From Vairimorpha ceranae (lineage: Eukaryota; Microsporidia; Nosematidae): 59,135 bases of DNA. The notes under the pieces were generated by a model. It was given only the letters and a program-made list of their open reading frames with translations, did not search any database and was not told where the DNA came from. Where the stretch lies: positions 1-59,135 of the forward strand of contig NW_020169315.1 of NCBI RefSeq assembly GCF_000988165.1, read 5' to 3'. A program made the position numbers and the translations under genes. Below, one piece after another: positions 25,671 through 36,966 of this stretch. How positions within the stretch are numbered: the first letter of the stretch is position 1; the number at the start of each line of letters is the position of its first letter.

Positions 25671-26159
25671 TATGATTTATACATTTATAATTTTATCCTT
25701 TCAGCCTACTTTTTATGTAAACTTTAAATTTGGTTTTTGTTGTGCACAGTACAACCAATAAAAGTTTAGTTGGATGAAACACTCTTCCTTTTTGTTCATC
25801 CTGCGATATTATTGTTTTTAGAATGATACATCAAAAATACTCATTATTCATTGGTTTAAAATAAGAAGAAAAAATTATTTAAGAAAAATTACATTAATAA
25901 ATATTGTTTTTACTAAAAAGCATTCTTTCCTGTATCTTAATCTGTATAATTTTTTTGTCCGGTACAAGCATCGATCCGATCTAGGCGCCACCAGTTCTCT
26001 TTTATAATTTTGAAGTTGAAATTAAAACTTTTTATTAAAAATGTATAATTTCTAAAATCTAATTTTAAAATATTGTGCTTTTATTTTGATATTTCGAAAT
26101 ATATAAATTTTTTAATTTCCATTTTAAGAAGTATAAATTATGTTTTTCTTCCCCAATAA
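25671..26159. other. intergenic / LTR 3' flank
   Basis: Possibly the remainder of the LTR (an 'aataaa' at about 25758), then the AT-rich upstream region of the 497-residue gene. The C-rich start motif is at 26150-26154. Confidence 0.4.
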
Positions 26160-27653
26160 ATGAAAATAAGTACACTTGACAAAAAAAGAAATATTGTTGT
26201 TTTTATTTTACTTTGCTATTGTTATAAATGTATGGTGTTTGTATCAATTAATATGCTTCTATATCACAAAATATTAGTTTTGGCAACAAATGAGTCAACT
26301 GCAGAAACATCCTTTAGTATTGAAAATGAACATCGCAGAGATAGTCAACAGTTTTTCAATCTAGAAGAAATAGAAGAAGAAACCAACCAAGATAAACAGA
26401 CGCAAGAAACTTCAGATCTGCTAACAAATAAGTCAACTGTGGAAACATTACCTGGTAATAAAAAAAAAGATGGCGTGGACAATCAACGGTTATTGGAATC
26501 TAAAAAAAATAAAAAAAAACTTAATCGAGATGAAAAGATTGAAAAAAATTGTAAATTTTTAATGAAAATGCTTAAAGTCTCAATAATTATTATTATAATA
26601 TGCTTTTCAGTGGTGGGAGTTTTTTGGTTTTTGGCTTTTATAAGTAATCATTTTGGTAATATAGATAAACAAAACGTGTACTCGTCACATTCTATGCTTT
26701 ATATGAATACACATCACGATCAAAATAAAAATATAAATGAAATCAGTCAAATTCAAAACATTAATGGATGTAACCGAAGATTTTTAAACGAAAATCCCCC
26801 CGTCAATATTTATAAAAATTATCATACTGAAGAAAGATGTGCTTGTAGTATGATCTTGGATAGCGTATATAGGTTACAAAATAAAAATGTAAGATCATTA
26901 TCTTCAGAAGAAGGTGCTAAGTTCCTTAAAGCTATGTATAAAAAAGGACCGTTTTTTGCAGAAACATTAAATATTAACTATTTTTTGTGTGAGCACGAAA
27001 ATCATAATTCAATAAAAAATTTTACTAGCGTTTGGATTAAGGGATGGGAATTTGGCAAGCAAAAGTTAGACTATTTTATGAGTGAAGAACTTTATTTATT
27101 TTATCCACAAAACTTAGAATTTTCTAATGACACAATAAAAAGTGACATTATTGAGGTTGACAAAAGTGTATCAAAAGATTATTGTCACTCTAACAATAAT
27201 TTTGATATAAGCTTTTTTTACGAATTGTTTGTAAAAAACTTTGCTTTATCAAATACCAACTTAGTTATTAAAACTGGAAGTAATTTTGACGAAAAAAATT
27301 CATTTTTTGCCATATTAAAAATGTGGAATGCTCATTTAGTCAATCTTTTTCAACAAGATCAGGAAAATAAAAGCTATGTTCCTTCATTTGTGCAGTGGAT
27401 GTTAGGTTTGGAAAAAATACATTCGCTTTTGCTTAATAAAAGCGAAGAATTAGATTCTCAACAAAAAATTGCAATTAAAAATTTAAATTTTGTAATTAAT
27501 CAAGCAGATAAATATAAAAATCTTTTAGAAGAATATATCAAACAAAGATTTGGTATTCAAGATTCACAATTAGAATCTTTTAAAAGGTCTGACTACCGTT
27601 TTGAACGGCTTTTAGATATATTTTTTTATGGTGCTTCTCATGATTTAATTTAA
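26160..27653 (+). CDS. large two-helix membrane protein, paralogue B
   Basis: 497 residues; the start is supported by TTCCCCAATAA just before the ATG. The layout is a short basic N-terminus, a first hydrophobic helix (about residues 13-42), a charged linker (about 43-138) with an internal repeat (ATNESTAET... and LTNKSTVET...), a second helix (about 140-162, IIIIIICFSVVGVFWFLAF), then a roughly 335-residue domain rich in Asn, Lys and aromatic residues with several Cys (CNRRF, CACS, FLCEHE, DYCHS). The N-terminal unit is related to the 141- and 115-residue proteins at 12839 and 50914, which lack the large C-terminal domain. No known domain is recognised. Topology suggests a membrane anchor with a large domain on one side; function is unknown. 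Confidence 0.85.
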   Translation: MKISTLDKKRNIVVFILLCYCYKCMVFVSINMLLYHKILVLATNESTAETSFSIENEHRRDSQQFFNLEEIEEETNQDKQTQETSDLLTNKSTVETLPGNKKKDGVDNQRLLESKKNKKKLNRDEKIEKNCKFLMKMLKVSIIIIIICFSVVGVFWFLAFISNHFGNIDKQNVYSSHSMLYMNTHHDQNKNINEISQIQNINGCNRRFLNENPPVNIYKNYHTEERCACSMILDSVYRLQNKNVRSLSSEEGAKFLKAMYKKGPFFAETLNINYFLCEHENHNSIKNFTSVWIKGWEFGKQKLDYFMSEELYLFYPQNLEFSNDTIKSDIIEVDKSVSKDYCHSNNNFDISFFYELFVKNFALSNTNLVIKTGSNFDEKNSFFAILKMWNAHLVNLFQQDQENKSYVPSFVQWMLGLEKIHSLLLNKSEELDSQQKIAIKNLNFVINQADKYKNLLEEYIKQRFGIQDSQLESFKRSDYRFERLLDIFFYGASHDLI

Positions 27654-27655
27654 CA

Positions 27656-27787
27656 TTAAACTTTATTTTTAAAAAATTTTTTATAGCTGGGGATGTACTC
27701 ATCAGGAATACGGCCAGTGGCGAGATAAGTCTTAAGTACGCTTAAGGTTCTAGGGCCTGTTCCTGTAGTCCCATGGGTAATATTCAT
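27656..27787 (-). CDS. small conserved ORF or gene fragment
   Basis: A 43-codon minus-strand frame (ATG at 27787) ends three bases from the convergent 497-residue gene. It reads GTTGTGPRTLSVLKTYLATG and then RIPDEYIP. The DNA at about 50548-50640 (plus strand) is homologous and encodes a shifted version (WTYLAFGRISNKYS), so this is repeated coding material and not chance. It has no C-rich start motif and a stop lies eight codons upstream, so it is more likely the tail of a dead multicopy gene than a working gene. Confidence 0.4.
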   Translation of the reverse strand: MNITHGTTGTGPRTLSVLKTYLATGRIPDEYIPSYKKFFKNKV

Positions 27788-27789
27788 AA

Positions 27790-30365
27790 AAGTTTTGTAT
27801 AAAGAAAATTAATTGGTATACGGTCGTGTTAGTCTATGACTGTTTCTTCTTTGGTAGTGTGCCCTGAATTCATATTTTTTTTATTCAATTTTTTCTTTTA
27901 TAGTTTTATTTGTTTGATATAAACATTACTCACAACACGCAATGATATTAACAAAAAACAAATTAAAAGCAAACAAAGAAAACGAATGAAATTGGAGTGG
28001 TAATGGTACATATTACAACCGTTTCACTCATGTTTTTTTATAGTTCGTTATTTTAAGCTTATTTTTTTAAATTGATAAAATTCTATTTAATCTACTTTTA
28101 TAAATGTCAGAACAAAACAGAGGGTTCTACCAAAAATTAATGTAAATTTAAAATTGTCGAGGACCTCCTATTATCTTAAGAATTAATTATTTAAAATATT
28201 TTTTTTATTTGGACCCTATGCGAGACTTTGAAGAAGTAAATAAAAGTGTTATTGACAAAAATAATTACTTAATTTTACTTTTTGTTAATAAGAAGACTTG
28301 GTGTTGGCTAAAACCGTGAGGAGCAAAAACAATACGAAATAGACTCGATCGGTATGGAAACGAATAAGCAATGTTGAAAAGAATTCTTTCCCCTAAAAAA
28401 AGTTTTTTATTTTTAGTTAGATAGCGAAAAAAATTTTGCTAAGCTACTTGTGTCTGATTAAAAAAACAAACTTTTGTAAATGTACTTTAAGAATTAACTA
28501 AAACAACAATACAATATTTACTATAAAAAATACTTATAAAAATAATAAATTTATTTTTTTGTCACTTTCATGTTATATTCTATCTATTATTTTATTTTTT
28601 GTAATTACTACAGAAACAAAAATTTTTTGCACTTAAAGGTTAACCAAAATTTGAATAAAAATGCTATAATAATATTTACAACATTAAAAAAAATTATATT
28701 TTTTACACGTCTAAATAAATGTTTTACTAACCAAAAAATATAATTTGATATATGTTAATTAAAATAATATACTTTCTTTTGAAGTCTTTGTCGTACTTTT
28801 ATTTTCTTCCATTTCTTTATCTACAAACAACCTTTCTCTTGTATGCTCTTCTACATTTGTGAAGCTTTTAAAGTGTTCAATGTTATGCTTTTAATTCTCA
28901 TTTTAAAATTTTTGGATTTATATAAGACTTGATTCGGTAATTTATAATAATTTATATATTTGGTACTGAAAATGCTAATTAAAAAATTACGAGCAGCAAC
29001 TTAAAAATTATACCACGAATACTAAATATGCAACGCATAAAAGCAAACATAAAATAAACTTTTATTTAAGGTATGAACTTTTAGGCTTAAGTGTCTGCAT
29101 CATAGGATACTACCCACTTAACGGGTACTTATTTGCAAATAATGTCATACATATTAACAAAATACATATATTGCTTATTCCCTGTTTTTATCGCAAATAA
29201 AAGCTTTAAGTAAGCTGCTGCATTAACATTATTAAATTGATTGGGTTTTACAAAAGTTAAATTTCTTTTATTTTGATTTAATTAAGTAAAACCAAGTTTA
29301 TAAGTCTTTTTTACATTCATTTCAAATTTTTTAACAATATATTTTTTTGTAAAATACACAGATTAAAAAAAAACCAAGTTTAAATATCAAGACTTGAACT
29401 TTTTATTTATACAAACACACATTAGTACAAGAACTTTTAAAACATTTTTTATTTGATAAACTTAGCGCCAGAGATATGTTTATAAACAAGTATTTTTGTT
29501 AACTTTATTAAATTTTTAATCAAAAAATTTTGTTGAATATGTTTTTGTACATTTTATATAAACATAATTTAGACTTATAGTACTTGTTACATCCATTTTG
29601 ATATTTTGACAAACGAAAATACTAATTTGTTATTGTAAATCTGAGTATAAATCAAAAATTTTATAAATTTAAAGCTGTTTAATTTATTTAATAAAATGAT
29701 TCGTTTTATAAAACATAATATTCTTTGTTTTGGCTTATTAAAGAATTTCAAAGCGTATAATATAATTATTTTTACAAAAAACCTCAATGTGAATTTATCA
29801 GGTATAAGCAGCATCACTTTCTTCAAGTCATCCATTTTTTGTGCTTTTAGTCATCTTTGTTATTTTTTTATATAACAACAGTAGTATTTAAAATAAGACA
29901 CCTTGACTTTCTTTAAAATTTCTATTTAGACATAAGCCCAAATTTGTCTTTTTAAAGTTTAAATACTTCGTATCCAGTGTATGCCACATTGAATTGCGTA
30001 TTTAAAATTATTTTAAATTTAAATATTTTATTATATTTTGATACCCAATGCTTAATAATATCATATTAATGTTTTTTATCTAAAATTTTTATACTTTTTA
30101 TAAAAAAATGTCCTAAATATGTGTAAAGTTGGTAAATTAAAAGAAAAATATTTATTTTTCTTACTTCTTTTTATTAATTAAGTTTTGAAAATCAATCCGC
30201 CAATTTTTAATTGTTTTAAAAGGTCTTTTTCATACAATATGACTTATTTTTTACATATACTATTATCTAAATTAAATTTAAGTAGCTTTCTAAAATTCAT
30301 TTTATTTTCAATATTTTTCGAATTGCAAAAAGCTTTTGAAGTAAGTACGTTTTTTATGAATACGT
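27790..30365. other. long intergenic region, nothing recognised
   Basis: About 2.6 kb of AT-rich DNA. A slightly GC-richer patch near 28290-28380 reads as a short open piece but matches nothing. The minus-strand frame at 29587-29835 is low-complexity Lys/Ile/Leu/Phe and lacks a C-rich start motif; I treat it as chance. Confidence 0.45.
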
Positions 30366-30369
30366 TTGT

Positions 30370-30610
30370 CTGAGCTCATATTGCTTCGCTTCCCAGGGTT
30401 CCAGCTTAAAATGTATTAATAGTTATAGATAAATTTAATCAAACAAATAAACAAGAAATTATTAGATGAAAGTGCCGAAATCAAATGTATAGAATGTATA
30501 AAAAAGTTAAACTTTTTTAAAGAAAAAGACTATGTAAACAGGATAAATGTAACAAACCAACTTTTAATTAGATTGTGTGCTAGTTGCATCATGACAATAT
30601 CATTAATAGC
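30370..30610 (+). repeat. dispersed repeat R1, copy 2
   Basis: Homologous to 2565-2805 in the same orientation (see that entry). Directly after it, at about 30612, comes TGTTGGGATCAACACA, a short inverted sequence of the kind often found at LTR ends, so the repeat may be part of a larger retroelement running to about 31160. Confidence 0.6.
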
Positions 30611-31700
30611 AGTTGTTGGGATCAACACAATTTAGAATTGCAAAAAAACATGATCCCCCTTGTCAACATATGACCAACGGTTTTAATAATGGTTTACATA
30701 ATTAATGCTTAACCAAAGAAATTCTGAAGTATCACGGTGGTGTTAAAAATTGGTCATTACTAATTATAAAAAAAGTTTTGTCATTCTAGCACCACTTACA
30801 GGAAGTTTTCTAGAAGTAAAAAATCTTCAAAAATACAACTTCCCGTGCATTTATAAACATTTTTAAGTTAAACTTTTTATTAATCTCGTAAAGAGTTTTC
30901 TATAGACTCTTTGCGTGCTGATACTTGCTGCTGTTTAGGTCTTTGCCGTAACTAGGCAATGACGCGCGATTATTGGTGCATGAAATATAAAAAGGTTTGT
31001 TGTAAAAGCTAGTCATTAAAACAGATATATTTATTTAGTAAAACTTTCCTAAATATTTTTTATTTCAGTGTGAAAGCCTATTGGTTGTAGGAGGACCAAT
31101 GGCATTAATTAAAGTTGTTGCAATCATTCGATTGTAAAAAATTGGTCATGCGCTTGGAGCATGACAATAGCATATAAAATAACATAAAGTAAGAAAGAAT
31201 TTAAAAATTTTATTTCATTTTTATATATTTAAAAGTCAAAAGCTTTTTATAATAGTTTAAATTTTTAAATTAGTTACTTATTTTTAATTGAAAATTTTTT
31301 TAAAATTATGCTAAAAATTGATTGCGTATATTTTTTTTATTCGCACAATTTAATGATTTTATTTAATATTCAAAATTCAAATTTTCAAATAGCAAATAAT
31401 GTTTGTTAATTCTTTACAAAATAACGAATTTATAGTTTAATCTTTATTTAATAAAAAGTTTTTTATATTTGCAAAAATTTTTAATAAAAAATATGTACTT
31501 ATTTTTAATAAAGGAATTAAAAATAAAAAATTTGTTAAATCATACACATTAAATTTACATATAAAGCTAAAATAAATTTTGTTTTTTATTCATTACTTAA
31601 TTTGGATTTTTTTCTCTACATTGAATAAAAAATAGAGAATATTTTTTATTAATAATGATAATAGTGATTTTACATTTCAACAAAATTTTAGCAAAATAGT
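30611..31700. other. GC-mixed intergenic region, possible retroelement debris
   Basis: The first 550 bases are less AT-rich than usual and contain short inverted sequences (TGTTGGGATCAACA; 'gtcatgcgcttggagcatgac' at about 31145-31165), but no reading frame. The remainder is very AT-rich and leads to the 3' end of the cytidine deaminase gene. Confidence 0.35.
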
Positions 31701-32153
31701 TTAATTTAGATTCAATTTTCCGATACCCGGTAAAAGTTCACTAATCGAAGATACAAAAAACTTATCATCATATTCATCAGGCTTTGCTAAATAAATTTTT
31801 ATGTCTTTGCTAGCATTTGCAAATTCAGCTAGCGTTTGTCGACAAACCCCACAAGGGTAAACATATTCATTCGGTAGATAGGCTACAACAGCACATTCAA
31901 CAATTTCTTTATGCCCTGCACTAACAGCCTGAGAAATGGCTGCTCGTTCTGCACATATTGATGGAGAAAAGCAGGAATTCTCAATATTACATCCGATAAA
32001 AATTTCACCAGATGCAGTTCTTACAGCTGCACCAACAGCAAATTTACTATAAGGACAATATGCATTTTTTCTAACCTGCCTAGCTCTATTTATAAGTTCA
32101 CTTATTGATTTTGTATGTTTGTCTACATTTATATTATTAGAAAAATTAGACAT
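31701..32153 (-). CDS. CDD: cytidine deaminase
   Basis: 150 residues, a normal length for the tetrameric cytidine deaminases that convert cytidine or deoxycytidine to the uridine nucleoside in pyrimidine salvage. The zinc site is complete: C-A-E-R at residues 67-70 (Cys67, with Glu69 as the proton shuttle) and P-C-G-V-C at 100-104 (Cys101 and Cys104). The substrate motif NIENSCFSPS (56-65) is also present. I start at the ATG at 32153, with ATCCC just upstream, rather than the TTG five codons earlier. The gene stands alone on the minus strand, about 400 bases from the tRNA. Confidence 0.96.
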   Translation of the reverse strand: MSNFSNNINVDKHTKSISELINRARQVRKNAYCPYSKFAVGAAVRTASGEIFIGCNIENSCFSPSICAERAAISQAVSAGHKEIVECAVVAYLPNEYVYPCGVCRQTLAEFANASKDIKIYLAKPDEYDDKFFVSSISELLPGIGKLNLN

Positions 32154-32558
32154 GGAAGGGATAATCAATTAAAAAATTTTAATAAAATATAATTCATTAT
32201 AGGTAACAATTTTTATAGAAACTAAAAAGATTATTTTTTTGAAACGCCTATATGCCATTTGTATAGACCATCCCTTTAAATTAAAAAAAGGCGTTTTACA
32301 AGTTTTTCTTAAAAGCTTTTTTTTACATATGTTAAAAATTGTATTATTGAGATATTATCTTTACAAATAACATGGGTTAAATAATTTTAAAAAATTTATT
32401 ATGTCAATTATGATAGAAAATAGTTTATAGAAATGTTGACATGAAGCGGTTATTTCTAAAATAGCTACTTTTCCTCTATTAAATTAGTAAATACTTCACA
32501 GATTTTAAACACACTATTTATTATTTTAAGATATATAAATATAACAAAAATTTAAAAA

Positions 32559-32629
32559 GGTCATGCCGAGATTCGAACTCGGATTAACAGATTCAGAGTC
32601 TGTTGTGATAACCATTACACCACACAACC
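32559..32629 (-). tRNA. tRNA-Gln (CTG anticodon)
   Basis: A 71-nt cloverleaf on the minus strand. The acceptor is GGTTGTG against CATGACC (two G-U pairs), with a D-arm containing TGGTGTAATGGTTA (A-box), anticodon stem ACAGA/TCTGT around the loop CTCTGAA (anticodon CTG, reading CAG), and T-arm CCGAGTTCGAATCTCGG (B-box). No intron is visible and CCA is not encoded. Confidence 0.93.
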
Positions 32630-33178
32630 ATAAATACTGCTAAATAAAATATACTAAATAAAACAAATTTTTACAGTTGTGGATTAGTTTAATTTTAGAA
32701 TATAGCATTTAATAATAAAAATCACCAAAAAAAGTTTTTAAAATAGTTATTGTATGCAAAATTTATTAATTGTAAGACTCATAAAATGCGCCTTATAAAC
32801 TTTCTAGACATTTTTCGGTAAATATATCCTTTTTAAAATACTTCATTTTACTAATTTATATATATTAATGATATTTTGCATCTATAATTTGATTGTAAAT
32901 AATATATTATAATATCTTTAATAAGTTAAAATAAAGAATTTATTGTCACATTTTTAATAAGTTAAAATAAAGAATTTATTGTCACATCTTTAAGTAATTA
33001 AATAAATAGATATTCTTTAAAATATTAATTTTATTTAGTAAAAATTATTTCTTTATTTTTTAATAACGTGTTTAGTAATCATAAAAAAATATGAAAAGTG
33101 TTAGTAAACCTACTACACTAAAATGTCTGCTAAATATAAGATCTTTAAAAGTTGTATATTTTTTATTTTTTTAACCCC
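32630..33178. other. intergenic with ERD2 upstream region
   Basis: AT-rich spacer between the tRNA and ERD2 that contains the 36-base tandem duplication listed separately. TTAACCCC abuts the ERD2 start codon. Confidence 0.5.
32918..32989 (+). repeat. 36-base tandem duplication
   Basis: Two head-to-tail copies of a 36-base unit containing 'taataagttaaaataaag' and 'aatttattgtcacat', differing by about one base. They begin roughly 260 bases upstream of the ERD2 start. This is a recent local duplication. Confidence 0.9.
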
Positions 33179-33862
33179 ATGAAATTAGATTCCGTTGCAA
33201 ACACAATGAGATTTCTAGGAGATTTTGTTCATATTTTAAGTAAAGTTGTAATAGCATATAAAATGGAAAAAACCAAATCATGTTCAGGATTAAGCTTTAA
33301 AACACAGTTTTTATATCTACTAGTATTTATTTTTAGATATTTCGATATTTTTGAAGTTAGATTTTATGATTTATTAAGTGTTTACAATTTTGTTCTTAAG
33401 TTAACTTTTGTAAGTTTTCAATGCATTGTTTTTTACTTGATTAGAAAAAAGTACTATGCTTCTTATGACAAAAAAACTGATGTGTTTAAAATAAGGACCA
33501 TTCTTATTCCCATTGCTATTATTTCCGCATTTCTTAAGCCTTCTACAAAAGGCATATATGACTTTTTATCAGAATATTTATATGTCTTTTCGCTAATACT
33601 AGAAAGTGTAAGTATTCTTCCTCAACTTGTCCAAATTCAAGAAGAAGGTGAATGTGAAAGTATGACTTCTAATTTTATATTTTTATTGGGTGGATACAGA
33701 TTTTTTTACACTCTTAATTTTATAATAAAAAGCCTTGCTGGTAGAAGAATTGGTACATTACACGTTACCACTGGTATTATACAAGTAATATTGTATATTG
33801 ATTTCTTTGTACTGTACTACAAGAATGTATTCTCTAAAAAATTTAAACAGGAATCTAATTAA
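33179..33862 (+). CDS. ERD2: ER lumen protein-retaining receptor (KDEL/HDEL receptor)
   Basis: 227 residues and seven predicted hydrophobic segments, the usual size and topology for the receptor that retrieves KDEL/HDEL-tagged luminal proteins from the Golgi by COPI vesicles. Family hallmarks include the N-terminal F-L-G-D-F-V-H-I-L-S-K, the K-S-C-S-G-L-S-F-K-T-Q loop, F-R-Y-F-D, V-S-I-L-P-Q-L near residue 150, and F-L-L-G-G-Y-R-F-F-Y-T-L-N. The C-terminus is lysine-rich, as expected for COPI recognition. The start is the ATG at 33179 directly after AACCCC; an in-frame TTG nine codons upstream is rejected. RAE1 follows on the same strand after 31 bases. Confidence 0.95.
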   Translation: MKLDSVANTMRFLGDFVHILSKVVIAYKMEKTKSCSGLSFKTQFLYLLVFIFRYFDIFEVRFYDLLSVYNFVLKLTFVSFQCIVFYLIRKKYYASYDKKTDVFKIRTILIPIAIISAFLKPSTKGIYDFLSEYLYVFSLILESVSILPQLVQIQEEGECESMTSNFIFLLGGYRFFYTLNFIIKSLAGRRIGTLHVTTGIIQVILYIDFFVLYYKNVFSKKFKQESN

Positions 33863-33893
33863 ATATTTTATTGATATTTTTTATACCCTTTAA

Positions 33894-34847
33894 ATGCTTT
33901 CATCAAATGCAAAAATTTTCGAAATACAATCTCCACCTACAGATACCGTCTCAGAGTTCTCATTTAGTACATTACATAACATGATGATAGCATCAAGCTG
34001 GGATGGAAGTATTTCTTTATATAATCCTATTTCTCCTAACGGTTTTATGAAAAATATACAGTATTCTAAACCGATGCTTTCATGTTCTTTTAGTAAGGAT
34101 ACGCCTGTTCATTGTTTTGGGGGTAGTGCGGACGGTACCCTACACTTTATAGATTTGGAGAAGGGAATTTCAAATAACTTTAAAGCGCACAATGATGGAA
34201 TAAAAAGTGTTAGATCGTTATATAATTCAGTTATTACTGCCAGTTGGGATAAAACTATAAAAATATGGGATACAAGATCTGCGCAATGTACGAAAACAAT
34301 TGAGTGTGATGGTAAAATTTATTGTATGGATTTACAGAATAATTTATTAGCTTATGGTACATCTACTAATGCTATGTATAGTTGTAATATTAACAATATG
34401 GATAATAAAAAGAAACACACACCAAGATTTAGTTACATGATAAAATGTCTTAATGTTGGATCTGATGACAAAAATGTACTTGTAGGAAGCATTGAAGGAA
34501 AGTGTGAAATGATTAATACTACTTCTATTTATAACGGTATTACATTTAGAAGTCATAGAAAGGATACAAAAGTTTATTCTGTGAATACAGTAAGTATCTT
34601 TCCTAAGAATTCTAATATTCTAGTTACAGCAGGTGGAAATGGTGATTTGATTTTTTACGATAATTTAAGTCGAGTAAAGACTTTTACAAAAACGGAAGAT
34701 CTTCCTGTTACTGCTGGTGGATTTAGCACCGATGGTAAATTATACGTATATGGGCTTGGGGATGACTGGTCTACAGGGTATGATGGTGTGTTTAGAAAAA
34801 CGTCTATTAAAGTAATGGAAGTTAACTCGCTTGGAATTAAAATATAA
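33894..34847 (+). CDS. RAE1: mRNA export factor RAE1/GLE2 (WD40)
   Basis: 317 residues folding as a seven-bladed WD40 propeller. Family-specific sequences separate it from BUB3: P-P-T-D-T-V-S-E-F-S-F-S near the N-terminus, A-S-S-W-D-G-S-I-S-L-Y, T-P-R-F-S-Y-M-I-K-C-L and G-S-I-E-G-K-C-E in the middle, and H-R-K-D-T-K-V-Y-S-V-N-T-V-S-I-F-P and D-D-W-S-T-G-Y toward the end. RAE1 binds the nuclear pore protein carrying the GLEBS motif and helps mRNA leave the nucleus. It is about 30-50 residues shorter than animal homologues, typical of microsporidian reduction. ATACCC lies just before the ATG. Confidence 0.93.
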   Translation: MLSSNAKIFEIQSPPTDTVSEFSFSTLHNMMIASSWDGSISLYNPISPNGFMKNIQYSKPMLSCSFSKDTPVHCFGGSADGTLHFIDLEKGISNNFKAHNDGIKSVRSLYNSVITASWDKTIKIWDTRSAQCTKTIECDGKIYCMDLQNNLLAYGTSTNAMYSCNINNMDNKKKHTPRFSYMIKCLNVGSDDKNVLVGSIEGKCEMINTTSIYNGITFRSHRKDTKVYSVNTVSIFPKNSNILVTAGGNGDLIFYDNLSRVKTFTKTEDLPVTAGGFSTDGKLYVYGLGDDWSTGYDGVFRKTSIKVMEVNSLGIKI

Positions 34848-36720
34848 TTATATGTTTAATACTGTAAAATTACATTTAAATACTCATATAGCTTGCATTT
34901 TACATTTAGAATCAATTTTTTAATATAATTTTCAAGTTAATAAAAAAAAATATTTTTAGTTTTTCCCTACTTTTAAAAAAATGAGTTTCTATAGATAAAA
35001 GAATAGAAAATGAATGATCTAATTTTTTATTCTTCTTTGTTATTATTTTGTGAAAATTCGTTGTATTTTTTTAAAACAGAGCATTAGTCTTGTTTCGAGC
35101 AATTTTATTTTCAAGTTCTTCTCTTAGTAAGGATCATAACATTGTAGCAGCAGCCTATTGGTTACTATAGAACGATTTGAAAATATGTTTCAGGAAATAA
35201 TATTTAAGTATAAATTTTATCAATAAATATGTTATTTTTAAATGTCAAATGTTATTCATAAGAAAGTAATCGATAGAAGAAATCTTTTAAAACCAAAAGC
35301 CATTTTTTGGCATCCGTTCAGTAATTTCTCTTCTTAAATTTTTTTGGCTTTGATTTAATAAAAACGTTTTTTGATCTTCAACGTTTTAAAAAAAAAGTTT
35401 TAACCCCGTTATTGTATCGTTAGTTACCAGCGGTAATACGAAAGCGTAAAGTTTTTTTTAAAATTGTATAATAAATATTTTTTTAGGTTATAATCAAAAA
35501 ATTTAATCATGAAGATTACGTGCAGATAGAATTTGAATAACAGTTAAAAAATACAAAATTTAAATTTTTATCAATAAAACATGCTTAAATAATGTAACAT
35601 ACATTTGAAAAAAATACATGGACATACATTTATTTGAATGTTTCCGTTTTTAAACGACAGAATTTCGGCTAGTATTTATAATATATATTTACCATTTTAA
35701 GCATTTCCTAATGATCTAAAATACTACTTATTCTGATTTATACACCAATGCAATACTGAAATATTATAGTACAAAGATTTTAAAAGATCAAAAGGATTTA
35801 TAAAAAAAATAAGTTTACACATAAAACACCGGGTTCTTGAACATCTAAGAGAAGTAAATTTAGTGATGGTTTTAAATGAAAAAATTAAATAGTTTTTTAA
35901 ATATTTTTTAAGAAAAGAAATAACTGTTAAGAATGATATTTTAAATCTACAAAATATTGTTATGTTACCATACGAAACAATCAATGAATAATTTACACAC
36001 TTTGCTTCAAGGTTTTTAATAAAAAATAAACAAATCTTTATTTTTACTGAATTTAATTTATACTAAATTACATTTAACATTGTTTAAGTAAAACAATTTT
36101 TAATTTATTTTTTGCTCTAAATGTGACAATAATTATCTTTTTATTTTTAATAAAATTTGTTGTAAATAAAAATTTGTATTTATAAATAAAATAAAACGAA
36201 AAATTTACAATTGATGAAAACTGTTCTTTGCAGCTGGGATTTTGTCTTATTTAAAATAATATTAATGATACTATTGTCGCCGTCCTAATTAAACCACCAT
36301 TTAATTAAATTTTTAGACATAAAAATTGCTATAATGTACATATAAAGTTGGTAAATATTTTAAAATAATTTGTTTGTTTTTTTATCAATAAGTACTTGTT
36401 TTTGCATAATGTTTTATTTTATTCCTATTTTAAGAATATAGTTGCAGCATAATTTTGGAAGAGAAAAACAAAAAATTGTGATAATTATAAGTGTCGTAGA
36501 GATATAAATATTCTAATAATTTTTAACCCCAATTCCACCATGCCTGAAACTAAAGAAATAAATAATCTTAACGTTAATTGGAAACGCATTGTCTGCTAGA
36601 TTTTAGACTTAAGAATAAAATATGCGTTTTATAAAAGAGCAAAAAAAATTATATTGTGAAGGAACGCAAGAATCTAAATTCAAATTAGAAAATGATTGAT
36701 AAAATTTTTTACTTTAGAAG
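34848..36720. other. long intergenic region, nothing recognised
   Basis: About 1.9 kb without a supportable gene. A sequence near 35140-35165 ('gcagcctattggtt') echoes 31077-31090, but the match is too short to call a repeat. The minus-strand frame at 35724-35984 has no C-rich start motif and no recognisable content. Confidence 0.45.
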
Positions 36721-36723
36721 TGT

Positions 36724-36966
36724 GAAGATTGAAACGTTGATTCATGTTAGTAATGGACATACGAGCCGGGACAGATTAAAAATTGATGTAAGTAGACTCA
36801 CTATTGCCAGATTTTTTAGAGAACGATATATTTCTGATACAATACAATTAAGATATTATTGAGAAGTAAATGATGGGTATATGTGTATGCTTGTTGTCAT
36901 TGACATATTTTCTAGGTTTAAGTGGAAACCTTTTTTGCGAGGCAAGGTTGTTTTGTCTGTAGTTTC
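36724..36966 (+). pseudogene. retroviral-type integrase fragment
   Basis: The plus-strand frame reads HVSNGHTSRDRLK (the His-His half of an HHCC zinc finger), then, after about 25 residues and one in-frame TGA, DGYMCMLVVIDIFSRFKWKP and LRGK, which is the start of the integrase catalytic core with its first Asp. Nothing else of the element is readable. It may come from a Ty3/gypsy element distinct from the one at 23-25 kb, or from a cellular integrase-derived gene. Confidence 0.6.

Noticed and set aside
29587..29835. 82-codon minus-strand open frame
   Set aside because: Low-complexity Lys/Ile/Leu/Phe content, no C-rich start motif and no recognisable domain.
33152..33178. Extended ERD2 start at TTG
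   Set aside because: The ATG at 33179 follows AACCCC directly and gives the family's normal N-terminus.
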